A stretch of DNA of 34,369 nt from Polyrhizophydium stewartii (lineage: Eukaryota; Chytridiomycota; Chytridiomycetes; Rhizophydiales): NCBI GenBank assembly GCA_027604665.1, contig JADGIZ010000049.1:1-34369 (forward strand), written 5' to 3'. Below, one piece after another: positions 1 to 10,400 of this stretch; the first letter of the stretch is position 1, and each line of letters opens with the position of its first letter. The notes below the pieces were generated by a model. The model did no database searches. It saw only the letters and a program-made list of their open reading frames with translations, and was not told the origin of the DNA. Both the position numbers and the translations under genes were made by a program.

Positions 1-77
1 TGGTGCTGCTGGTGCTGCTGGTGCTGCTGGTGCTGCTGGTGCTGCTGGTGCTGCTGGTGCTGCTGGTGCTGCTGGTG
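1..77. repeat. 9-mer tandem repeat TGGTGCTGC
   Basis: About eight copies of the nonamer TGGTGCTGC begin at the first base and decay into TGGTGATGG near position 77. Read on the minus strand in the frame of the neighbouring Q/H-rich gene it encodes repeated His-Gln-Gln. The plus-strand reading (Leu-Leu-Val) is also open but is compositionally implausible. The repeat may continue beyond the left edge. Confidence 0.95.
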
Positions 78-120
78 ATGGTGGTTCTGTTGAAGCAGCA
101 CTGGATTCATGACTTGCAGG

Positions 121-167
<47 letters not shown>

Positions 168-443
168 ATGCGGCAACAACTTTTGCTGGGCCTGCTGGTG
201 CTGGTGCTGCTGCTGCTGGTGCTGCTGGAGTTGCTGCTGCCGCACCAGGCCCAGCTGGAGCCGCTGCATGGTCTCGGAGAACACCCGCGGTCTGTTCAGC
301 AACGCCCTGAAATTGTGAAATGCGCGATCAGTCTCGCACGGCCTTGCTGTGATGTGCCAACAGAGAAGAGGGTGTGCGTGTCGCCCTCCCGATACGTCTT
401 TCCAGCAGCTGTTCTGCAAAAACACGAAATCGCTGCTTTCCAT
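1..443 (-). CDS. Q/H-rich protein, 5' part, truncated at left edge
   Basis: On the minus strand one frame is open from an ATG at 443 through position 1 with no stop. It encodes about 147 residues and leaves the window. From an internal ATG at 269 it reads MQRLQLGLVRQQQ, then Q/H-rich sequence, a 15-Gln tract, a short non-repetitive segment (PLQVMNPVLLQQN) and His-Gln-Gln repeats. Such glutamine-rich segments are common in transcription cofactors and RNA-binding proteins, but no domain identifies this one. The start is uncertain: the ATG at 443 is only 22 nt from the divergent start of the CUE protein, and an acceptor-like sequence (AATTTCAG at about 307-314, minus strand) could mean that the region upstream of 307 is an intron or 5' leader. 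The frame itself is well supported because the alternative plus-strand frame is only Leu/Val repeat. Confidence 0.6.
123..167 (-). repeat. CAG trinucleotide run (15 units, polyGln)
   Basis: Fifteen uninterrupted CTG units on the plus strand, i.e. CAG on the minus strand, encode a 15-residue glutamine tract within the minus-strand Q/H-rich reading frame. Pure CAG tracts of this size are prone to length variation. Confidence 0.95.
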
Positions 444-465
444 CTGACTCGGCCACGCACACGAA

Positions 466-1345
466 ATGGATGCAAGCATTATGGTCTTGACGACCATCTT
501 CCCAGACGCCGACGAGTCACTGGTACAGTCTGTTCTCGACGCACACGATGGCGACCTGATTATGGTGAGACGCATCGCGAATGCTGAAACCCGCAGAGAT
601 GCGCGCAGAAAGCTCACGGCCTTCGCTACCTGGTGCCATCATGGGCAATTATCAGGCACAGGGCTACCTCGAGAGATACTTTGAAGCCAACAAAGCTGCG
701 GCATCTGTGCTACAACCGCGCGATGTCTCACTGACCGAGGCCTCCATGATCCAGTCGGCGAAACTCAACGCGCTCTCGGGCCAGTTTAACGGCATGGAAG
801 TTAGCGTGCTGCGCTCTGTGCTGGAAGCTTTTGACGGCGACATCGACCAGGCGCGCGTCTACCTCGAGCGAAATGGACATTCGATGCAGTACCGAAAGAC
901 TGCACAAAGTGGCGACGGCGCGGACACGCCGTGTCTCAACAGCTCGCAGGCAATCCAAACCGATCAGCCTGCAGGAGCTCTCCCGGTGGATGTTCCTCTG
1001 ACCAAACGCAACTTGACCGCCGTCCAAGCCCCGCAACACGGGACTCCACATTCATCGGCTCCAATCAGACCGCCGCGTCCGCTCCCACAGCCACCTCTGC
1101 GACGGCCCGAGCCACAAATTAGCGAAGTCACTTGCCTACCAAAATCCCCGCGGTCCATTACTGACCGCATGGACGCTGGCTCGGTACACAGAATCTGGTG
1201 CGACCCCCCGCCGATCTCATCGTCGCCCGTCTCTCAAGCACTACCGCGCGAAGATGACGCCTTTTGCGCCGAGGAAAGCGCTTCGGCCCCAAAGCCAGCC
1301 TTCTCGCCGTCGCGCATCGACGCCTGGGACTCACCGGCGTGGTGA
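466..1345 (+). CDS. Protein with two CUE/UBA-like ubiquitin-binding domains
   Basis: Two exons, 466-564 and 656-1345, give a 262-aa protein. The ATG at 466 is in good context (GAAATGG). Residues about 5-43 (LTTIFPDADESLVQSVLDAH, then GDLIM, and across the junction AQGYLERY) match a CUE/UBA three-helix pattern. A second copy at about 62-101 has NALSGQFNGMEVSVLRSVLE followed by FDGDIDQARVYLERNG. The first intron (565-655) joins GDLIM to AQGYLERY, mirroring GDIDQARVYLERN in the second copy, which strongly supports the splice. The C-terminal 160 residues are low complexity with a proline-rich RPPRPLPQPPLRRP stretch that could bind SH3 or WW domains. CUE domains bind mono-ubiquitin, so an adaptor role in ubiquitin signalling or trafficking is a reasonable inference; the precise family is not recognised. 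It is divergent from the Q/H-rich gene and its stop is only 76 nt from the dynein start. Confidence 0.8.
565..655 (+). other. Intron 1 of the CUE-domain gene (91 nt)
   Basis: GTGAGA donor, ATCAG acceptor, phase 0. It joins two frames so that the first CUE domain is completed in the same pattern as the second. Confidence 0.8.
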
Positions 1346-1360
1346 GCACGTCGGCGATAC

Positions 1361-1366
1361 AATAAA
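1361..1366 (+). terminator. AATAAA polyadenylation signal
   Basis: Canonical AATAAA 16 nt after the stop codon of the CUE-domain gene and 55 nt before the dynein ATG, so the two transcripts must nearly abut. Confidence 0.5.
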
Positions 1367-1421
1367 TGAGCAACGTCATGGCTGAGTCGCCATCCAGGTT
1401 CGCAGAGGCCAACTCCGCACT

Positions 1422-4400
1422 TTGACCGTGTCGATGCAAGACGCGAAGCAGACGCATCTGCCGTCGCTCGCGCCAGGCGCGGGACTCTCGCCAAGAGCCG
1501 CGACCTCCGAGGACGACGCCCGCGCGCTTGCACGCACGTCATCTGCAGGCACTCGCCGAAGCCTCCTGACTCCGGAGCGCCCGCCGAGCGGCAGAGCGGG
1601 CTCGCAGCGCTCGCGGTCAAGGTCAATCTCATCGGGACGCCAAGAGCCCGCCGAAGTCGGAGGAGGCGAGCTGCAGTCCAGGCTTCTGACCGTCGCAACC
1701 AGAAAAGCTGGCCCGCACTTTGAGCTCGGCAGCAAGCGCAAGCTCTCAGGGGCTTCACAAGGCCCAGCCGGCATCGCGGCTCTTGCTGATGCCTCTGCTG
1801 CCGCCAAGTCCGCGGCTCGGGCTGCGTCTCCTGCCGACTTTGGGCCCAGGCCGCCAAAGCGGCTCTCCCCGCTTGCAACCAGCGCCGAGGATGGGTTTCC
1901 ATCAACCGTCCCACTTATCCTCCAGAAGGTGCGTCGTTGCCATGCGGTTGCCGTCCATCCTGCGAGTCGCGCCGCGAGCAGCTCTTGCGCGAGCGATTCC
2001 CAGACAACAAACATTCCGCGCTTCATAGTTGTCGCGACTGACGCGGAGCTTGTCTTCCGCAACGCCGCCGCACAGCACATTCCGGACAGCATATTCTCGG
2101 CATACACATACTCCAAGAAAGAGAGCGTGCCCCTGAAGCCCGTCATTCTGCGAGCTAAGCGCTCTACAGTCAATCCAGCGAGGCCCAAATCATCCGTGCC
2201 CACAAGCCGCAGCGCCACATTGGAGCACGGCGGCGAAGACGATGGCGGCATCATGCGCGCGGCGGCCCCAGACGACTTCACCGACATCCTCGTCGGCTTT
2301 GTCCCAAATGTCGTACCGCCAATAGGCTCGTCCAGCGGCCTCGACTCAACAAGTTCTCTGCGCGACCCAAAGCGATCCCGCGCTAATCTCGGAGGCGGCG
2401 CTTCCAATGATGACGATATGGACGTTGACGCTCGGCCGCATATTTCGGAGCTGCCACGCGCATTTGCCGACATCAGCAACGGCGGCCATCGCGGCCGCCC
2501 AGGTACTGGCCAAGCATACGCCGATGTACCCACGCGCGGTGTTGGGAGCAACGATGACGACCTGGACGACGAAGACGACGACTGCGACAGCAACGGCGGC
2601 GAGGCTGGCGGCGGCGATATGCAAGCCGGCGGTGGTCGGAATGGCGCCGACTACGAAATAGTGTCTGGAGCGGCTGCCGGCCACGGGGATGGATCAAAAA
2701 AGACATTGACCAACAGCGGCAATAACTCGGTTCACGTGACGGCGGCAGCTCGGGGTCAAAAGTCGTCGTCCATCTCGGGCCAGGCTGGCCGATCCGGAAG
2801 CAAATCCGACTCCGGCAAGCCCCTCAACGACCGCATTCAGGCCGGCGCGGCTGCTGGCCAGGTCGCCATGCAAGGCACGGCCCGCACGATCGGGTCTGCA
2901 ACACATGCAAACCACCTGCCAGACACGGACCCGCGAAGCCCCTTTGCATTCATTCGATTCATCGAGCAGAACCCAAAGACGCGCGACTTCATCTACATGA
3001 TCCCAATCAAGGCATCCGTCAAACGCGGCCATCCAACGTTCAATCCATACAACCTCCAGACGGTCGAGTTCTCCCAGATTGACACCAAGTCGCCCGAGGG
3101 CTTCTACACAATGTCTTCGGAAGGTGTGACCCATTTTAACAACCTCGGTCATGGCGAATTTACGCCGCTGCGCCAATGGGTCCGCGAGCACAGGCTCTTT
3201 CACTCGCTTCTCAGAATCCACTTCTTCTCGCGGTACCGCATGTGGAAGTGCTTCACGCTCTGGAAGCGCACGGTATTGCACACCAAAATCCTGCTCGCAA
3301 AGAAGCAGCTCGGCAAGAACCTGTTCCTCGCTCATCCGGTTCTTCGCTCTGCACTGCTCAAAATCCAAGCGCTCAACGCCGAAATTGTCTTCAACAAGCG
3401 GCTTGTGTCCGTCGAGGACCAGCAAAACTACGAGCTCAGCGAGTTTGTCCGCCAGCAGAAGCTTTGGGTTGATCAGGTATCGTCCGTCGTCCTGCGGTCA
3501 TGGGGCGAGCAAGTCCGTGTCATTGTGGAGCAAGCCAGCCTCTCGTGTCTCAAGGAAAAGGGCTTTGACGTCCAGGCTTCGCTGATCTCCAACGGCAGCA
3601 CCAAGGACGAAGAGGTCGCGGGCGGGAGCGGCGCTGGGGCACCACGCAAGAGCGTCGAGAGCATTTCGGGGGCTCCCAAAAAACTGACCTTCACCGAGCA
3701 AGCCGCCCGCCGCACCGAGTGCCGGCGCTTGCAGCGATTCGTCAAGCTCGTCGATTACGGGATCATCTCCACACTCGAGTCGTTGGCGATCCAAAGCGTC
3801 CAAGAATTGCTGAAGCTCGCTTTTCGAGGCTGCTCCGACTCGGACGTCGCCATCGATAGTACGGGCACGGGCACCGTCATTGTCGGCGAGAACGGCGTTG
3901 TGCAGAGTGCAGACCCCAATGCAATCGCTGGAGATAAGTTCGGCATTGAGCAAGATGCGGCGCAGCAGGGGCAGCCCAGCGCCGGCGCTGCAACAGGCGT
4001 GCAGGTCGGCGGCCTCGTGGTTGGCGCCGAGGTCACGACGTCGCGGCTTTGCGAGTGCGGCTTTGATGGCTTCTCAGATATCCTGAGCCGAATCATCATG
4101 GCGACGGTACCACAGCTCCAGCTCGCCGAGACCGTCGAGGAAGAGGGCCTACTTCTTGGCACCGACGAAACGGCGATGGAAGGCGTTGTGATCGAGCCGC
4201 GAAGCAAAGCGGCGGCCGATGCTCACGCGACTTCCAGCCACGGACATCCAGGATCTGGTTCAGGTGTGGCCATCGTCGCTGCGTCTGCTGCCGTACCCAA
4301 AGCGGACGACAAGTGGAAGGCGCCGTCGGATAGAGAGCGCGCGCGCCAGTTTGTCGCTCTCTTTCGCACTGAGCTACTCGTCAACCAAAGCGATGCTTCG

Positions 4401-7400
4401 AAACGCTTCTTTTTTGCACCGTCGCTGCAGGACTACCTCTCGGCGATCGACACTATTCTCAAGATATACATGACGACGATCGAGCGCTTCCCGCCTTTGA
4501 CCAACTCGATTCTTTTTCTCGATCCAGCAAATCTGGCTGGGGGAGCCTACTCTGCTGTCCGAGGACTCGAGGATCCCGAGTTCGGCGAAGGCCCGCAGAT
4601 CGGTGCGATTGTCATGGATTGCGGCTACTTTCGTGAGCTCTGCGGCCGAATTCGCGGCGTTCTCGTGGGCATGTTTTCCAACGCAGCGCGCTGGGTCAAG
4701 ACCCTCGAGAATGTTCGCTCGATGTGGATCGAAAACGAGCAGTTTCACGGGCTCGAGGATCTCCGCAGGTCGGCGGGTGAGGTGGCGTATCTGCTTGCCA
4801 CGGCACCAGAGGGCGTCGAAGGAGGTGTGTCGGCGCTGCTGCTCAAAGCAAAGGCCGACCAGGATGCAAAGGAGGCAGAGCGCATGGCGCTTGAAGGAGT
4901 ACCAGAGGGACCATCTGCGCCGCTGGCCACGCCAAAGCCTGTCAACATTCTCGAGCTGGGCTGCCACGTCGCCTTCCGGCCCGATGGCAGCAAGTACTCA
5001 CCGCTTGTGGAGTTCTTTGAAGGAGCTCTTTCCAAGTTTGCCTTCCAGCGACAGACAATGACCGCTATTCCTGTGCGCTCAACAATCAACAACCTCTTGA
5101 TCGACACCAACAAGCTCAAGAGCGTGCTTGTCCCCAGTCCAGAGCGCTGCTTTGACGAGGTTGCCAAAATCCTGCCCAACCTTGCTCGCGACAAGAATGA
5201 GCTTCTCCTCACCGAGGTTCAGACCTGGGTCCGCGTGCTCAACACCCAGCCCACCAACGTAGAGGGTTTTGTTGAGTACCTTGGGTGGCTCGAAAAAGGT
5301 ATGGGTTTGACAGAGTGGAGACTGCAGTCTGGAGCGACAGGGCATATGGCGGCACGAGGAGCTGACAGTCATTCAGTCCGGGACAGCATGCCGATTGTTG
5401 ACCAGCTCGAGGAAGAAGTCACAAGCATGTATGCGCTGCTCGAGCTGCACAAGATTCAGATCCAACCGACCGACCTTGCGATGTTCCAGACCCTCGGGCC
5501 AACGCTGCGGACGCTCAAGGACTCGGTTGACGTCGCCATGGACACCAAGGAGGAATCAATCACGCGCTTCACGATTGACCTCGAGAAAAGCATGTCGGAG
5601 CTAATGAGCGAGGTCTCGGACATCCGAAACCGCGCGCAAGACCCCATGGTACTCAACTCTGGCTCGAAAAGCGATGTGGTCATCAAGTTTCTGGAGGATC
5701 TTCGCCAGCAGCTCGAAAAGGTCGAAATCCTGAAGAAGCGCTACGAGCAGTGGGGCGAGCTCTTCAAGCATGGCGGCACGTCGCCGAGTGCAAGCTCAGG
5801 CGGCGACCAAGCTGCGGGTGGCGACGCGAGGGCCGCACCGCAGGCGCAAGGGAGCTCGGCGCCATCGGCGGTGCTGGCCAAGGGATCTGAGCTTGACGAA
5901 ACGAAAGCAGAGATCGAGATGAAGCGCACGTTGTGGACCAGCCTCAAGGAATGGGACACCCTGACCGAGTAAGCCATCGCTGCAGCCAGCTGCGACACAA
6001 GCAATGCGGGGCTTTGGATGCTAACAAAGTAGCCGTGCTCTGTTTACATAGAGCCTGGCGTGCGCAGGCATTTGACTCGCTCGTCACGGACGAGATCAAC
6101 ACAAAGATTACGCTCTTCCTCAAGGTCGTCTACAATCTCGACAAAGGTCTTCCACCAAACGAAGTCGTTCCGAGGCTCAAGGGTATGGTGGACGAGTACC
6201 GTGCCATGTACCCGACAATTGTCGATCTGCGTAATCCGTCTCTCAAGCAGCGCCACTGGGAAAAGATTCAGGATGCCATCGGCAAGGCGCTTGTCAAGGA
6301 CGAGACTTTCACGCTTGCAAAGCTCATGGACATGCGCGTCTTCGACTTCAAGGAAGAGATTGGCAGCATCTCGAGCCAGGCTGGCTCCGAGGCTGCCCTC
6401 GAGGAGATGCTCGGCCGCGTCGTCAAAAACTGGAGCGAGGCCGAGTTTATTGTCACACCGTACCGCGACAACAAGGACGTTTTTATCCTCGGCACCGTGG
6501 AGGATATACAGACTCTGCTAGAAGACTCGCAGGTCACGATCGCAACAATCAAGGGCTCACGCTTCATCGGGCCGATCAAGGCAGAAGTCGAGCGCTGGGA
6601 CAAGCAGCTGACGCTCTTCTCTGAGACGCTCGATGCCTGGCTGACCTGCCAGCGCAACTGGCTTTATCTCGAGAGTATCTTTTCCGCGCCAGACATCCAA
6701 AGACAGCTCCCGGACGAGGCGCGCATGTTCTCGCAGGTCGACCGAAGCTGGAAGGATGTCATGCGAAAGGTGTCACGTAACCCCAACGCTATCAAGTCGG
6801 GAACGCTTCCAGGTCTGCTCGAGACAATGCAGCAGAACAACGTGCTGCTCGAGCAAATTCAGAAGTGCCTCGAGGACTATCTCGAAAGCAAGCGCCTGCT
6901 GTTTCCGCGCTTCTACTTTTTGTCAAACGACGAGCTTCTGGAGATTCTATCGCAGACAAAGAACCCGCAGGCCGTACAGCCTCACCTCAGCAAGTGCTTC
7001 GATGCCATCAAAAGCCTCGAGTTTTCGTCAAACGATCCAAAAAGCATCGATATTGTTGCCATGATCAGCCCAGAAGGCGAGCGTGTACCGTTCCTCAAGA
7101 CCATCAAGGCGCGCGGCAACGTCGAGGGCTGGCTCGGCAACGTTGAGGAAGCAATGGTGGCCGTGCTGCGCCGCCTGATCAAATCCTCAATTGCGGACTT
7201 TGAGGACTTGAAGCGCTCCGAGTGGGTGCGCGAGCATGTCGGCCAAGTGGTCGTCACGGGCAATCAGGTCATCTGGTCGCGAGATGTGACAGAAGCTCTC
7301 AAATCAAGCGACCCATCAAAAGCACTCGTTTCTCTCAAGCAAAAGTGCATCAGCGTGCGTGGTTTTGGCATGCTTTGCAGTGAAGTATCGAGGCGCCCGA

Positions 7401-10400
7401 CTTACAAAAATTTGCGCAGAACCTCTCTGGCGTCGCGATGCTTGTGCGCGGCGAGCTCACCAAGATTCAGCGCGCGATTCTTGGCGCTCTCATCACTATT
7501 GACGTCCACAACCGAGATATTGTGCAAGGGCTGATAGCAGCCAAAGTGACGGCAGCAGGCGACTTTGAGTGGACAAAGCAACAGCGGTACTACTGGGACG
7601 TTGATTCAGATACATGCCACGTAAAAATGTCAACCTCGGTCTTTTCGTACGGCTACGAGTATCTCGGATGCTCGCCACGCCTCGTCATCACGCCGCTCAC
7701 GGATCGCTGCTATCTCACTTTGACTGGCGCGATGCAGCTAAACCTAGGCGGCTCGCCTGTCGGTCCCGCCGGTGAGCTGATGCGTCGGCTGGGTGCTTGT
7801 CAACGCATTTGAGCTTACCACCGATCCAGGAACGGGCAAATGCTGGGGCCGCGGCACGCGGCTGGTCATGCTCGACGGCACGGCCAAGGCGGTCGAGGAG
7901 ATCTGCGAAGGCGACGTGCTCATGGGACCGGACTCGCAGCCGCGCACCGTGCGGCCCGGCTCCATCACGCGCGGCACCGAGGCCATGTACCGCGTCACGG
8001 CGACCGACGATGCCCGCATCTCGTGGACCTGCAACGGCTCGCACATCCTCGTGCTGCAGCTCAACGCCAAGCCCACCGTTGTTGCTGCCGGCGGCCGGTT
8101 CTTCATCAAGACGTGGACGACACGGCCCGGAACGAGCGCAGTCTCGCAGATCCCGTGTGCGGATCTCGTTGGCGGTGCATTCTCGACCCGCAACGACGCC
8201 GAGGCGTTCATCGAAGAGCTTGTGCGCACCGAGTGGCAGCCACTCGTGTTCGAGTGCACCGTCGTCGATTACCTTGCCATCAAGGACGAGTCGCTGCGGC
8301 GGTCGCTGGCCATGTTCCAGCCGTCGCTGATCGAGTGGCCGTCGCCGACCGTCTCGCTCGCTGCAAGGATCAGCGAGATGCGCGGCGCAGAGACGTCGCT
8401 CGCCATTGTCGCCCAGGTCGCATGGGCCATCGGCGCATGCCTGGCACTGAGTGCAGATTCAGGCTGCGTCGAGACTTGCGAGCAAGTTCACTCGGAGTTT
8501 GACCGCATCGCGGCGATGCTCGGCGAGGGTGTGCCGGGGAAGCGCGGATTGGCATTCTCGGCATTGCTTGGGTCGTGCGGGTTGGCCCAGGCCACGCACA
8601 TCCCGAGCGAGCTGATGACCGAGTGTGCGATGGTACGCCGCGCGCTGCTGGCTGGACTTGTCGACTGCAGCGGGCGCATTGGCGAGGACGGCGGCTGCAC
8701 GATTACATCTGCATCGGCAGGCATCCTGGCCGACGCAGCAAGCCTGGCTCGCGGCCTCGGTCTCGTCGTCGGAAAGTCGAACGAGCATGCATCCATCGCA
8801 GTCCGCGGTACAAGTCTCACGACTGTTGCCGAGCACATTGTGACCGACGAGAAGCGCCGTGCCGTCGCTGAGCTGGCATCGAGCGCACAGAGCACCGACT
8901 CGCGCTTTGGCTTCACGATCGAGTGCGTTGGAGTCGACGACTACTTTGGCTTCTCGCTCGACGGCCGCGACGGCCGCTGCCTGCTCGAGGACTACACCGT
9001 GACGCACAACACAGAGACGGTCAAGGATCTCGCCAAGGCGCTCGCCAAGCAGTGCGTGATTTTCAACTGCAGCGACGGCATGGATTACAAGATGATGGGC
9101 AAGATGTTTGCGGGCTTAGCGCAGTCTGGGGCCTGGTGTTGCTTCGACGAATTCAACCGCATCGATATTGAAGTGCTCTCAGTGATTGCGCAACAGCTTT
9201 TGACGATCAAGAACGCCAAGGATATGAAGGCGACCAAGTTTATGTTCGAAGGGCGTGAAATCCGGCTGATCGAAACCTGCGCTGCGTTCATCACGATGAA
9301 CCCCGGATACGCCGGCCGCACGGAGCTGCCCGACAACCTGAAGGCGCTATTCCGCCCGATCGCGATGATGATCCCGGACTACGGCCTGATTGCCGAAATT
9401 ATGCTGTTTTCGGAGGGCTTTGAGAATGCCAAGCCTCTGTCGGGCAAGGTGGTGAACCTGTACAAGCTGTGCTCTGAGCAGCTTTCACAGCAGGACCACT
9501 ATGACTTTGGCATGCGCGCAGTCAAATCCGTTCTAATCATGGCCGGCGCGCTCAAGCGCAGCAACCCCGAGCTGACGGAGGAGGTGGTTCTCATTCGATC
9601 GCTGAGAGACTCGAATCTGCCAAAGTTTCTCTCCGAGGACATTGGGCTCTTCCGAGGCATTCTGTCCGACCTATTCCCGGGCGTCCTCGTTCCCGAGCGC
9701 GACTTTGGCGCCTTGGTCGCGGCTGTCAAGGAGGTCATGATCGAGCGCGAGCTTGAAGTCGTCGATGGGTTTATTAGCCGGGTTTGCCAGCTGTCCGAGA
9801 CAATGCGCATCCGTCATGGCGTGATGCTCGTTGGACCTACTGGCGGCGGCAAAACAACGTGCTACGAAGTGCTACAGGACGCCTCGGGCCGTCTTCGCGA
9901 CCGCGGCGCAGGCTCCGAGTTCCAACACGTCAAAACATGGGTTCTCAATCCAAAGGTGCGTGTCTGTGCTGTGCAGCGTGATGCGCAAATTGCATTTGGT
10001 TTGCCGTTATGAAGGCTGACACGTAATTCACGCAAAGTGCGTGGCAATGACAGAGCTCTATGGCGAGTTCAATCTTGCGACCATGGAGTGGAAGGATGGC
10101 CTTATCGGCAATGTGTTTCGGGCGCAAGTCAGCGAGAACACGCCCGATGAAAAGTGGACGGTGTGCGACGGACCTGTGGATGCCCTATGGATCGAGAACA
10201 TGAACACGGTCCTTGACGACAACAAGCTACTGACGCTCATCAACGGCGAGCGCATCAAGATGAACTCGACGATGCATATGCTTTTTGAGGTCGCCGACCT
10301 GGCCGTTGCCTCGCCGGCGACCGTGAGTCGCTGCGGCATGGTTTACATGGACCCGGCGATTCTGGGCTGGCGAGCGTACGTGAAAATGTGGATGCGCAAG

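Noticed and set aside
3..587. Plus-strand Leu/Val-rich open frame across the repeats
   Set aside because: It is an antisense reading of CAG/CAC repeats. The minus-strand Q/H frame is more natural, and the frame overlaps the start of the CUE gene out of register.
7772..7830. Apparent frameshift within dynein AAA1
   Set aside because: Clean GT-AG borders and exact restoration of GPAGTGK show an intron rather than a mutation.
7841..9010. Insertion as an unspliced intron, transposon or sequencing contaminant
   Set aside because: It is open for 390 codons in frame with both sides, lacks splice borders and terminal repeats, has GC-rich composition like the host gene, and has intein blocks at both ends.
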